Assembly (NCBI RefSeq): GCF_900104085.1
Contig: NZ_FNLD01000003.1
Location: forward strand, 493,001-557,000
Direction: 5' to 3'
Source: Pseudoxanthomonas sp. CF125
GTDB lineage: Bacteria > Pseudomonadota > Gammaproteobacteria > Xanthomonadales > Xanthomonadaceae
DNA: 64,000 nt
Positions 15,769-23,851 of the stretch are shown here, in pieces. A program made the position numbers and the translations under genes. The notes under the pieces are model-generated. The model was not told where the DNA came from. It made no database searches and saw nothing but the letters and a program-made list of their open reading frames with translations. How positions within the stretch are numbered: position 1 is the first letter of the stretch; the number at the start of each line of letters is the position of its first letter.

Positions 15769-18234
15769 TCAGGCCTCCACCGGGTCGGCCAACATTTTCA
15801 ACTTGAGCGGCTGGAACTCGTGTTTCTGCGCGCCAGCGACGCGCGCGGCCCACGGATCGGACAGCCCTTCCAGCGCGAACAGCAGGCGTTCGTGCAATGC
15901 CCTGCGGTTGTCGGCGTCGTCGACCACGCGCTGGCGGATGTAGTCCAGCCCGACCCGGGCGATGTAATGCACGGTGCGGTCCAGGTAATAGGCTTCCTCG
16001 CGGTACAGCTGCAGGAACGCGCCGGTGTATTCGCGCACCTCGTCGCTGGTCTTCACCTTGACCAGGAACTGCGCCACTTCGGTCTTGATGCCGCCGTTGC
16101 CGCCGACATGGATTTCCCAACCCGAATCCACCGCGATGATGCCTACGTCCTTGATGCCCGACTCGGCGCAGTTGCGCGGGCAGCCGGACACCGCCAGCTT
16201 CACTTTGTGCGGACTCCACATGTTGGCCAGCATGGTTTCCAGGTCGATGCCCATCTGCGTGCTGTTCTGGGTGCCGAAACGGCAGAACTCGCTGCCCACG
16301 CAGGTCTTCACCGTGCGGATGGATTTGCCGTAGGCGTGCCCGGACTGCATGCCCAGGTCCTTCCACACCTCCACCAGGTCTTCCTTCTTTATTCCCAGCA
16401 GGTCGATGCGCTGGCCGCCGGTGACCTTGAGCATCGGCACCGCGTACTTGTCGGCGACATCGGCGATCCGGCGCAGTTCGGAGGCGTTGGTCACGCCGCC
16501 TTTCATCTGCGGGATCACCGAGAAGGTGCCGTCCTTCTGGATGTTGGCGTGCGCGCGCTCGTTGATGAAGCGCGATTGCGGATCGTCCACCGCTTCGCGC
16601 GGCCAGGTCGATAGCAAGTAGTAGTTGATCGCCGGACGGCAGGTCGCGCAGCCGTTGGGCGTACGCCATTCCAGGAAGTCGTACACCTCGCGGTGGGTCA
16701 GCAGGTGATGTTCGCGGATCGCCTTGCGCACTTCGCCGTGCGCGTAGCCGGTGCATTCGCACACCGCCTTGGTCTTGGGGGTCTGCTGGAAACTGGAGCC
16801 CAGCGTGTTCATCAGGATCTGCTCGACCAGGCCGGTGCACGAGCCGCACGAACTGGACGCCTTGGTGTGCTTCTTCACTTCGTCCAGGGTGAACAGACCG
16901 CTGCCAGTGATCGCCTTTACAATCGTGCCTTTGCACACGCCGTTGCAGCCGCAGACCTCGTCGCTGTCCTGCATGCTCATCGCCCTACTCTGCCCGGAAT
17001 GGCCGGCATCGCCGATCGCGCTTTCGCCGAACATCAGCTGGTCGCGCAGATCGTCGATCTTGCGGCCGTCCTTGAGCAGCTTGAAATACCAGCCGCCGTC
17101 GGTGGTGTCGCCGTACAGGCAGGCACCGACCAGTTTTTCGTCCTGGATCACCAGTTTCTTGTAGACGCCACCGGCCGGGTCGGACAGCACGATTTCCTCG
17201 GTGCCTTCGCCGCCCATGAAATTGCCGGCGGAAAACAGATCGATGCCGGTGACCTTGAGCTTGGTCGAAGACACCGAACCCTGATAGATGCCGATGCCGT
17301 AATGGGCCAGATGGTTGGCGCAGATCTTGGCCTGCTCGAACAACGGCGCGACCAGTCCGTAAGCGATGCCACGGTGGCTGGCGCATTCGCCCACCGCGTA
17401 CACGCGCGGGTCGTAGGTCTGCAGACCGTCGCTGACCACGATGCCGCGGTTGCAATACAGCCCCGCCTCCTGCGCCAGCTGCGTGTTGGGGCGGATGCCG
17501 GCGGCCATCACCACCAGATCCGCCGGCTGCTCGCTGCCGTCGGAAAAGCGCACTCCGATCACTTCGCCGGCTTCGTTGCCGAGAATTTCGGTAGTGGAGG
17601 TGTTGAGGCGGAATGCGAGGCCGCGTTCGCTCAGCGATTTCTCCAGCAACCCGGCAGCGACCGGATCCAGCTGGCGTTCCAGCAGCCAGCCGGCCAGATG
17701 CACGACGGTCACTTCCATGCCGCGCAACTTCAGACCGTTGGCGGCCTCCAAACCCAGCAAGCCGCCGCCGATCACCACCGCATGGCGCTTGACCTTGGCG
17801 GTGTCGATCATGGTCTGGGTATCGAAGATGTCGCGGTAGCTAATGACGCCTTTCAGATCCTTGCCCGGCACCGGCAGGATGAAAGGCAGCGAACCGGTGG
17901 CCAGCAGCAGGCGGTCGTATTCGGCTTCGGTGCCGTCGGCGGCGATTACCCGGCGCCGCACGCGGTCGATGCGGGTGACTTCCTTGCCCAGGTGCAGGCG
18001 GATGCCGTTGTCGGCGTACCAGTCCAGCGAATTGAGCACGATGTGCTCGAATTCCTGCTCGCCGGCCAGCACCGGCGAGAGCAGGATACGGTTGTAGTTG
18101 GGATGCGGTTCGGCGCCGAATACGGTGACGTCGTACATGTCCGGCACCAGCTTGAACAATTCCTCCAGCGTGCGGATGCCGGCCATCCCGTTGCCGACAA
18201 CGACGAGCCTGGGCTTTTTCATCGGTGCTCCCAT
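15769..18234 (-). CDS. nirB: NADH-dependent assimilatory nitrite reductase large subunit
   Basis: 821 residues. Order of domains: FAD/NADH-binding pyridine nucleotide-disulfide reductase (VVVGNGMAGIRTLEEL; HAVVIGGGLLGLEAANGL), two BFD-like [2Fe-2S] segments (EVCGCNGVCKG...SSCGSCTGL and AVCECTGYAHGEV...NGCATCRP), then the nitrite/sulfite reductase half with siroheme-4Fe4S cysteines in VGSEFCRFG and VSGCPRNCAESG. It reduces nitrite to ammonium with NADH. Start 18234 (MGAPMKKPRL) has GAGGA eight bases upstream; the ATG at 18222 is the alternative. It follows the transporter by 10 bases. Confidence 0.97.
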   Translation of the reverse strand: MGAPMKKPRLVVVGNGMAGIRTLEELFKLVPDMYDVTVFGAEPHPNYNRILLSPVLAGEQEFEHIVLNSLDWYADNGIRLHLGKEVTRIDRVRRRVIAADGTEAEYDRLLLATGSLPFILPVPGKDLKGVISYRDIFDTQTMIDTAKVKRHAVVIGGGLLGLEAANGLKLRGMEVTVVHLAGWLLERQLDPVAAGLLEKSLSERGLAFRLNTSTTEILGNEAGEVIGVRFSDGSEQPADLVVMAAGIRPNTQLAQEAGLYCNRGIVVSDGLQTYDPRVYAVGECASHRGIAYGLVAPLFEQAKICANHLAHYGIGIYQGSVSSTKLKVTGIDLFSAGNFMGGEGTEEIVLSDPAGGVYKKLVIQDEKLVGACLYGDTTDGGWYFKLLKDGRKIDDLRDQLMFGESAIGDAGHSGQSRAMSMQDSDEVCGCNGVCKGTIVKAITGSGLFTLDEVKKHTKASSSCGSCTGLVEQILMNTLGSSFQQTPKTKAVCECTGYAHGEVRKAIREHHLLTHREVYDFLEWRTPNGCATCRPAINYYLLSTWPREAVDDPQSRFINERAHANIQKDGTFSVIPQMKGGVTNASELRRIADVADKYAVPMLKVTGGQRIDLLGIKKEDLVEVWKDLGMQSGHAYGKSIRTVKTCVGSEFCRFGTQNSTQMGIDLETMLANMWSPHKVKLAVSGCPRNCAESGIKDVGIIAVDSGWEIHVGGNGGIKTEVAQFLVKVKTSDEVREYTGAFLQLYREEAYYLDRTVHYIARVGLDYIRQRVVDDADNRRALHERLLFALEGLSDPWAARVAGAQKHEFQPLKLKMLADPVEA

Positions 18235-18244
18235 GAGTTGTTCC

Positions 18245-19450
18245 TCAGACTCTCGCGGCGCCGGCGGCCCATTGGCTGCGCCAGTGATGCTTGATCCCGC
18301 GCAAGCTGACCCAGGCCAGCAGGGCCACGCCTGCGAACAGCCACAAACCCAGCGCATAACTGCCGGTGTGCTGCTTGACCACGCCCAATCCCGCCGCCAG
18401 CAGGAAACCGCCGATGCCGCCGGCCATGCCGATCAAACCGGTCATCACGCCGATCTCGGAACCGAAGCGCTGCGGCACCAGCTGGAACACCGCGCCGTTG
18501 CCCGCGCCCAGGCACAACATGGTCAGCACGAACAGCATCACCGTGCCGACGGGTCCGCCCAGACCGAAGCCCGCCACCGCCACCAGCGCCGCTGCGGCCA
18601 TGTAGATCATCAGCAGGCTGCGCGTGCCGCCGATGCGGTCGGCGATGACTCCACCCACCGGCCGCATCACCGAACCGGCCAGCACGCACGCGGCGGTGGC
18701 CCAGCCGGCGATCTTGGAATCGAAACCGAACTGGTCGTGGAAGTAGCCCGGCAAGGCGCTGGCGAAACCGGCGAAACCACCGAAGGTGATCGCATAGAAC
18801 AGCATGAACCACCACGAGTCGCGGTTTCCCACCAGGACCTTGCCGTAGTCGCGCAGGGTCTTGCGTTGCACCGGCAAGGGCGCGTCGCGGGCGTACACGG
18901 CGAATACCAGCAGCACTGCAAGCAACGGCAGACAGGCCAGGCCAAACACGTTGTGCCAGCCGAAGGCGATCGCCAGCACTGGTGCGAACAGCGCGGCCAA
19001 TACCGTGCCCGAATTGCCGGCGCCGGCGATCCCCATCGCGGTGCCCTGATGCTCCGGCGGATACCAGCGCGACGCCAAGGGCAGGGCGATGGCGAACGAA
19101 CCGCCGGCTACGCCCAGGAACGCACCGAGCAGCAGCACCTGGCCGAAGCTGTGCACGCCCAGCCGCCAGGCCGCCAGCAGCGCCGCGATCACGATCGCCT
19201 GCGCGATCAGACCCGCGCGGCGCGCGCCGATGCGGTCAGCCGCCATGCCCATGAACAAACGCAGCACCGCACCGCACAGGATCGGCACGGCCACCATCAG
19301 CGCGCGCTGCTGGGTATCCAGATGCAGCGCCGTGGCGATGGGCACCTGCAACGGCCCCAGCAGGTACCAGACCATGAAACTCAAATCGAAATACAGGAAC
19401 GCCGACAACAAGGTGGGGGTATGACCGGCCTGCCAGAACGAGCGATTCAT
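18245..19450 (-). CDS. Nitrate/nitrite transporter, major facilitator superfamily (NarK/NasA type)
   Basis: 401 residues, about 12 membrane segments. NNP-family signatures are present: FMGMAADRIGARR after the second helix, GVAGGSFAIALPLASRWYPPEHQGTAMGIAGAGNSGT (nitrate signature) and GAGNGAVFQLVPQRFG. It should import nitrate through the inner membrane for assimilation. ATG at 19450 has AGGAG nine bases upstream; the longer open frame reads through the leader hairpins and is not coding. First gene of transporter-nirB-nirD-nasA, under the leader, terminator and promoter described at 19525-19668. Confidence 0.95.
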   Translation of the reverse strand: MNRSFWQAGHTPTLLSAFLYFDLSFMVWYLLGPLQVPIATALHLDTQQRALMVAVPILCGAVLRLFMGMAADRIGARRAGLIAQAIVIAALLAAWRLGVHSFGQVLLLGAFLGVAGGSFAIALPLASRWYPPEHQGTAMGIAGAGNSGTVLAALFAPVLAIAFGWHNVFGLACLPLLAVLLVFAVYARDAPLPVQRKTLRDYGKVLVGNRDSWWFMLFYAITFGGFAGFASALPGYFHDQFGFDSKIAGWATAACVLAGSVMRPVGGVIADRIGGTRSLLMIYMAAAALVAVAGFGLGGPVGTVMLFVLTMLCLGAGNGAVFQLVPQRFGSEIGVMTGLIGMAGGIGGFLLAAGLGVVKQHTGSYALGLWLFAGVALLAWVSLRGIKHHWRSQWAAGAARV

Positions 19451-19524
19451 CTGCGATGGCTCCTTGCGGGCCGTGGAGCGGCTCCGCAGTCGATGGGGTC
19501 CGGTAGGGCGTCTACCGGCCGGGC

Positions 19525-19565
19525 AAAAAAAACGGCGTGCTTCCAGCTTTCGCTGGAAGACGCCG
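19525..19565 (-). terminator. Leader terminator of the nitrate-assimilation operon
   Basis: On the minus strand CGGCGTCTTCCAGC pairs with GCTGGAAGCACGCCG around a GAAA tetraloop and is followed by eight T residues, 75 bases before the transporter start codon. A strong intrinsic terminator inside a 5' leader means attenuation. Its 5' strand overlaps the P2 hexaloop hairpin, so the two structures exclude each other. Confidence 0.9.
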
Positions 19566-19605
19566 TTGTCTGTGCGGAAAGCGGGCCGCCGTTGGCCTCT
19601 TTCCG
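19558..19605 (-). promoter_or_regulatory. Tandem hexaloop ANTAR-binding leader (NasT target)
   Basis: Two hairpins on the minus-strand leader carry the same hexaloop AACGGC. P1 (19605-19575) has CGGAAAG/CTTTCCG outside and GGCC/GGCC directly around the loop; P2 (19571-19558) is AGAC-AACGGC-GTCT. A at loop position 1 and G at position 4 are the known ANTAR recognition bases. P2 shares 19558-19565 with the terminator. By established knowledge of NasR/NasT systems, protein binding to both loops blocks the terminator. The ANTAR regulator is encoded at 21480-22055. Confidence 0.85.
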
Positions 19606-19650
19606 ATATGTGGGGTGCCGACACTTCGTTGTGCCGTCATGGGAAACAAG

Positions 19651-19668
19651 AGCAATCGCCGTGCCAAC
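19651..19668 (-). promoter_or_regulatory. Sigma54 promoter of the nitrate-assimilation operon
   Basis: Minus strand TTGGCACGGCGATTGC matches the sigma54 consensus TGGCAC-N5-TTGC with GG-N10-GC spacing. Transcription would start near 19640, about 35 bases before the first hexaloop hairpin, which fits a purpose-built leader. Confidence 0.8.
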
Positions 19669-19774
19669 ATTTCGCGTTATCGCGAAATTCTCAGTAATCG
19701 CTATTCAATCAATGAGTTGAGCGGCCATTGGTGCGAATCGGGAGGTTCGCTCTGCTCCCTTCGGCAGACGTTAC

Positions 19775-19789
19775 GCACGCATGCGGTGC
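19775..19789. promoter_or_regulatory. NtrC-like enhancer site
   Basis: GCAC-N7-GTGC dyad (GCACGCATGCGGTGC) about 110 bases upstream of the sigma54 promoter, the usual distance for an NtrC activator site. A further half-site GGTGC lies near 19728. Site call is by consensus only. Confidence 0.5.
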
Positions 19790-19822
19790 TAACCGCTGTG
19801 CAACTGCACAGTTATTGTGCGG

Positions 19823-20385
19823 CGCAGCAGCCACGGCGGTTCCAGGTGCGCGATCGATGCCAATGCAGGCGATGCGTTTTTGCTTCCCCCTTTGAAAAAG
19901 GGGGATTGAAGGGGGATTTGCTTTGGCTCTAAAGCAAGATCAAGAGCAAATCCCCCATAGCCCCCTTTGAAAAAGGGGGCAAAACAACTGCAATGCGCAG
20001 ACATGCCATGGTCGTGAACAGCGGGGAGATAGGGTTTCCGTGTGTCGGGGGCGTAGCCCCGACCTACTGCGGATGGCGAATGCATCTGCATAGGCCTGCG
20101 CAGCAGTCACGGTGGTTCCAGGCGTGCGATCGATGCCAATGCAGGCGATGCGTTTTTGCTTCCCCCCTTTGAAAAAGGGGGATTGAGGGGGATTTGCTCT
20201 GGCTCTAAAGCAGGATCAAGAGCAAATCCCCCGTAGTCCCCTTTGAAAAGGGGACAGAACAACTGCAATGCGCAGACATGCCATGGTCGTGAACAACGGG
20301 GAGGTAGGGTTTCCATGCGTCGGGGGCGTAGCCCCGACCTACTCGCGGATGGCGAATGCGTCCGCATAGGCCTGCGCAGCATGCC
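19823..20385. repeat. Tandem duplication of a 275-bp unit that includes the nasS 3' end
   Basis: Two units (19823-20098 and 20099-20373) are nearly identical, and the start of a third lies inside nasS. Each unit holds a long inverted repeat of CCCCTTTGAAAAAGGGGG type flanking AGCAAATCCCCC, a GTCGTGAACA segment, an inverted GTAGGTCGGGG palindrome and about 40 bases matching the last codons of nasS (AQAYADAFAIR). The array separates nasS from the nitrate operon promoter and contains no gene. Confidence 0.85.
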
Positions 20386-21472
20386 CGTCCCAGACGATGC
20401 CATCGCACAGCACGCTGCGGCGACTCTCCGCTGCCGGCACCTGCACCGCCACGCTGGCGGCCGCTTCCCGATAGCGCGCGGTGCCGTGCACTTCGGCTAC
20501 CTGCCGCGCCCAGTCCGATTCGGTGCGGTCCTGCGCCAGCCAACCCCAGCGGCGGAACTGGCTGAGGAACCACAGGCCATCGGACAAATAGGGGAAGTTC
20601 ACCGCACCGCCGTCGTGAAACGACAAGCGTGGAATACCCGTTGCATCGTCCGCGCTCAGGCAGGTGGAGATCTGCTCCACCGGCAGCCCGATCACCTCCG
20701 GCTCGGCCAACCAGAGCGCCGCCTGATTGCGATTGCCGGGTTCGTCCAGCCAGCGGCAGGCCTCCAGCAAGGTCGCGGTCAACGCCACTGCCGTCTCCGG
20801 TTCCTGAGTGGCGAAATCGCGACGGCAGGCCAGGACTTTCTCCGGATGGTCGGGCCAGATCTCGCCACTGGCCACCACCCGGCGGCCCACCTGCAAGGTT
20901 TCCGCCTGTTGCGCCCAAGGCTCACCGGCGCAGTAGCCGTCCAGTTCGCCACGGGCCAGCGCGTCGGCCATCTGCGGCGGCGGCATGGCCACGCTGCGGA
21001 TCGCGTGCAGCGGGGACACGCCCTGGGCCGCCAGCCAGTAGTACAGCCACATCGCATGGGTACCGGTGGGAAAGGTCTGCGCCAACACCGGCGGCCGCTG
21101 CAAATCGGCAAAAGCTTCGACCAGCGGCCGACCGGCATCCAACGCCTGCGCCAACCGATGCGACAGCACGATCCCCTGCCCATTGCGGTTGAGAGTCAGC
21201 AGGATCGACAGATCGGCCTGCACACCGCCGATGCCCGATTGCACGCCGTGCACCAAACCGGTCAGGGCATGGGCCGCATCCAGTTCGCCCGTCAGCAATT
21301 TGTCGCGGATCGCCGCCCACGAAGCCTGACGATGCAATTGCAGATGCAGGCCATGCTTGCGGTCCAGCCGCAGCCGCACGGCGGCCACCAGTGGTGCGCA
21401 ATCGATCAGCGGCATGAAGCCCAATCGCAGCGGACGCTGGCCGGTGTTGCCGTCGGAGTGGTTGAGGGTCAT
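20339..21472 (-). CDS. nasS: Cytoplasmic nitrate/nitrite-sensor protein NasS (NrtA/CmpA-like)
   Basis: 377 residues of the NMT1/NrtA periplasmic-binding fold: LRLGFMPLIDCAPLVAA, LLTGELDAAHALTGLVHG, NRNGQGIVLSH, HAMWLYYWLAAQG, YCAGEPWAQQA and EKVLACRRDFA. It lacks a signal peptide, which fits NasS rather than the transported-solute binding NrtA. In known NasS-NasT pairs NasS holds NasT inactive until nitrate or nitrite binds. It starts at ATG 21472, 7 bases after the nasT stop in transcription order. Its TAG stop is inside a GTAGGTCGGGG repeat, and its last 13 codons are duplicated downstream. Confidence 0.9.
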   Translation of the reverse strand: MTLNHSDGNTGQRPLRLGFMPLIDCAPLVAAVRLRLDRKHGLHLQLHRQASWAAIRDKLLTGELDAAHALTGLVHGVQSGIGGVQADLSILLTLNRNGQGIVLSHRLAQALDAGRPLVEAFADLQRPPVLAQTFPTGTHAMWLYYWLAAQGVSPLHAIRSVAMPPPQMADALARGELDGYCAGEPWAQQAETLQVGRRVVASGEIWPDHPEKVLACRRDFATQEPETAVALTATLLEACRWLDEPGNRNQAALWLAEPEVIGLPVEQISTCLSADDATGIPRLSFHDGGAVNFPYLSDGLWFLSQFRRWGWLAQDRTESDWARQVAEVHGTARYREAAASVAVQVPAAESRRSVLCDGIVWDGHAAQAYADAFAIRE

Positions 21473-21479
21473 GCAGGCG

Positions 21480-22055
21480 TCATCCCAGTAAGTCGGCCAT
21501 GGCAATGATCTGGCGGGCGATGTCCACCAGCTTCTGGCCTTGCCGCATGGCCAGCTGGCGCATGCTGGCGTAGGCCTCGGCCTCGCTCATGCCGCGCTTC
21601 TCGACCAGCAGGCCTTTGGCGCGATCGATCAATTTGCGGTCGGCCAGCTGTTGCTGCACTTCGCTCAACTGGCGACGGACATGCGCTTGTTGTTCGAACC
21701 GGGCCAGCGCCACCTGCAGGATCGGCGCCATCCTCGCAGGGGTCAGGCCGTCCACCACATAGGCAGTCACCCCGGCGGCGACCACGTCCCGGATCAGGCG
21801 GTCGTCGCCGTCGGCGGAAAACATCACCACGGGGCGCGGCGCATGGCGGTGCATAACCGCCAGTTGCTCCAGCGTGTCGCGGGAAGGCGAATCCACATCG
21901 ATGATCACCGCGTCGGGCTGTTGCGATTCCACCGCCTTGAGCAGCGCATCGGCGGCGGCGACCTCTTCCAACACCTCGTAGCCGGCCGCCTGCAATGCCG
22001 CCCGCAGCTCGCCGATCGGCTTTTCGGTATCGTTGACCAGCAGGACACGCAACAT
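21480..22055 (-). CDS. nasT: ANTAR-domain antitermination regulator NasT
   Basis: 191 residues. Residues 1-120 are a receiver-like domain (LRVLLVNDTEKPIGELRAALQAAGYEVLEEV; VIIDVDSPSRDTLEQL) and residues about 130-190 an ANTAR RNA-binding domain (RKLIDRAKGLLVEKRGMSEAEAYASMRQLAMRQGQKLVDIARQII). ANTAR proteins bind paired hexaloop RNA hairpins and prevent termination, exactly the structure found before the nitrate transporter. The start at 22055 (MLRVLLVND) matches the family; in-frame ATGs at 22091 and 22106 exist within a palindrome. Operon with nasS, divergent from the CysG-like gene. Confidence 0.92.
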   Translation of the reverse strand: MLRVLLVNDTEKPIGELRAALQAAGYEVLEEVAAADALLKAVESQQPDAVIIDVDSPSRDTLEQLAVMHRHAPRPVVMFSADGDDRLIRDVVAAGVTAYVVDGLTPARMAPILQVALARFEQQAHVRRQLSEVQQQLADRKLIDRAKGLLVEKRGMSEAEAYASMRQLAMRQGQKLVDIARQIIAMADLLG

Positions 22056-22088
22056 GACGGGCGGAAGGCTAGCCAGAGGAGTCCACTT

Positions 22089-22107
22089 CATGTTGCCATG
22101 CAACATG
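22089..22107. promoter_or_regulatory. Perfect 8+8 dyad between nasT and the CysG-like gene
   Basis: CATGTTGC-CAT-GCAACATG, a perfect inverted repeat lying in the 97-bp divergent gap. Its position suggests an operator shared by both promoters. I do not recognise the cognate regulator. Confidence 0.5.
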
Positions 22108-22152
22108 ACCGCTGGCGAGCCATCCCTTCAGCTGCCCTTTTCTGGAATCCGC

Positions 22153-23142
22153 ATGTCCCCCTCTCCGCTGTTTCCCCTGTTCGCCGATCTGCACGGCCGC
22201 GAAGTGCTGGTGGTCGGCGGCGGCGAGGTCGCCGCGCGCAAGATCGAAGCGCTGTTGCAGGCCGGCGCGCAGGTGCGGGTGCATGCGCACGCGCTGAACG
22301 ACACGCTGGCGCAGTGGCTGAAGCAAGGTCGCGTGCATCGGCTCGAAGGCGCGTTCGATCCCGCCTGGCTGGACCACGTCTGGCTGCTGGTGGCGGCCAC
22401 CGACGACCGCGCCTTCAATGCCGAACTGGCGCGCGAAGCCGGCGCGCGCCGGCTGCTGGCCAATGTGGTCGACGATGCCGAGCTGTCCACCTTCCAGATT
22501 CCCGCCATCGTCGACCGTGCTCCGCTGCTGCTGGCGATTTCTTCCGGTGGCGCGGCGCCCATGCTGGCCCGGCGGCTACGCGAGCAATTTGAAACCTTAC
22601 TGGATCATTCGCTGGGCGAGTTCGCCAGCCTGTTCGCCCGCCATCGCGCCGCGATCCGCTGCCGCTTGCCGCAACTTGCGCTGCGCCGGCGCTGGTTCGA
22701 GCAAGTGATGGACGGTCCGGTGCCCGTGCTGCTGCAGGCGGGACAACGGGAATCGGCCGAACAGGCGTTCCTGGCGGCGCTGGACAGCAGCGGGGAGGTC
22801 GCCGCCGCCGGCAGCGTATTGCTGGTGGATGCCGGCACTGGCGATCCCGGCCTGGTGACGCTGAAAGGATTGCGTGCGCTGAACCGCGCTGACCTGCTGG
22901 TTTGCGATAGCCAGTCGCACCCCGCCATCGTGGCGCTGGCCCGCCGCGATGCGTCGCATCTGCCCTTGCCGAGCGATGACGATGCATTGCTGGCGCTGCT
23001 GCTGGAGCACGCGCAATCCGGCCAGTGCGTGGTGTGCCTGAAATCCGGCAATACCTTCCAGACCGCGACTGGCGATCTTCTCGCGCAGCGGCTCAGCCAA
23101 CATGGCATCGCATGCGAGGTGATCCCAGGAGTGGGTGCTTAG
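22153..23142 (+). CDS. cysG: CysG-like precorrin-2 dehydrogenase/ferrochelatase with truncated, degenerate SUMT domain
   Basis: 329 residues versus roughly 460 or more for complete CysG. Residues 1-200 are an intact siroheme synthase N-half: VLVVGGGEVAARKIEALLQAGAQV (NAD loop), LLVAATDDRAFNAEL, LANVVDDAELSTFQIPAIVDRAPLLLAISSGGAAPMLARRLRE. From about residue 215 it resembles the beginning of SUMT but the loop reads VDAGTGDPG instead of GAGPGDPG and the KGGDPFVFGRGGEE motif has decayed to KSGNTFQTATGDL; it stops right after VIPGVGA, before the second SUMT lobe. So it can oxidise and chelate, giving siroheme from precorrin-2, while cobA supplies methylation. Confidence 0.88.
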   Translation: MSPSPLFPLFADLHGREVLVVGGGEVAARKIEALLQAGAQVRVHAHALNDTLAQWLKQGRVHRLEGAFDPAWLDHVWLLVAATDDRAFNAELAREAGARRLLANVVDDAELSTFQIPAIVDRAPLLLAISSGGAAPMLARRLREQFETLLDHSLGEFASLFARHRAAIRCRLPQLALRRRWFEQVMDGPVPVLLQAGQRESAEQAFLAALDSSGEVAAAGSVLLVDAGTGDPGLVTLKGLRALNRADLLVCDSQSHPAIVALARRDASHLPLPSDDDALLALLLEHAQSGQCVVCLKSGNTFQTATGDLLAQRLSQHGIACEVIPGVGA

Positions 23143-23167
23143 GTAAGGTTTGAACCAACCTTGTCCT

Positions 23168-23194
23168 GTCATCCCGAGCGCAGCGAGGGATGAC
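23168..23194. repeat. GTCATCCC...GGGATGAC dispersed hairpin
   Basis: 8-bp arms 23168-23175 and 23187-23194 around GAGCGCAGCGA, just past the cysG-like stop. A short palindrome of a type scattered in many proteobacterial genomes; it could act as a terminator or REP. Confidence 0.55.
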
Positions 23195-23281
23195 ATTGGA
23201 GTTGTTCGGAGGGTCCTTAGCGAGCAAACCGGCAAGCGGCGGCGCAGCGCGTCCGCAAACAACTTCGCTCAGCGAATTGCC

Positions 23282-23731
23282 TCAACGTGGCGGATAGCCC
23301 GCCCCGCGATCGAAGTAGGGATACGGATAGGGGCCGCCGAAACCCGGGCCGTCGCTTTGCTCGACGCGGATCTGCAGGTTGAACGCGTTGGGGCGTTCGC
23401 CATCGCCGAAGGATTTGCTGACGTTGACCTCGGCCGCGTTGTAATGCGAAGTGCCGTAGCCCTTGGTATGGCCGATGCCCGTGGTGAAACTGCCCCAGAC
23501 CTTGGCCGTGCCGTCGTCCTCGACGACGGGTTCGTCCCACGCGCGCCTGGATGGCCTGCCGCTGGTGTCGCCGTAATACGTGCCCGGCGGATCGCTCTTG
23601 GCCGGCGCATCGGTTGCCGCAGGCGCAGCAGCTGGCTCGGGAACGCGCAGATCGAGTGGAGTGTCGGCGCTTTGGGCGACGGCGACGCCAGTCGCGGCCA
23701 TGGCCATGCACAACAAGACGAATCGTTTCAT
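23282..23731 (-). CDS. Small exported protein of unknown function
   Basis: 149 residues. The start MKRFVLLCMAMAATGVAVAQS is a clear Sec signal peptide with cleavage near residue 20. The mature part is Pro/Ala-rich at first (VPEPAAAPAATDAPAKSDPP), then has a compact region (VWGSFTTGIGHTKGYGTSHYNAAEVNVSKSFGD...FNLQIRVEQSDG) that may form beta strands, and ends in YPYPYFDRGAGYPPR. No known domain recognised. ATG at 23731 is used because it alone gives the signal peptide. Convergent with the CysG-like gene. Confidence 0.7.
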   Translation of the reverse strand: MKRFVLLCMAMAATGVAVAQSADTPLDLRVPEPAAAPAATDAPAKSDPPGTYYGDTSGRPSRRAWDEPVVEDDGTAKVWGSFTTGIGHTKGYGTSHYNAAEVNVSKSFGDGERPNAFNLQIRVEQSDGPGFGGPYPYPYFDRGAGYPPR

Positions 23732-23851
23732 GGGGCGCCTGCGAAGGGGAGGAAGACCGCCTGGAAAACGGAACCCGTAGCTTCCGCTTTCATGCCGTCT
23801 CACAGTAACCGGGCCTGCTTGAACGCAAGCCACACCGACGGAAAAACGACT

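Noticed and set aside
12011-16936. A single 1641-codon minus-strand open frame covering nirB, nirD and nasA
   Set aside because: Only the part after 14800 matches NasA; the rest is antiphase reading of GC-rich nirB and nirD, which are clearly coded in another frame.
19823-20385. Regular repeats considered as a CRISPR array
   Set aside because: Only two 275-bp units without short repeats and unique spacers; no cas genes. It is a tandem duplication.
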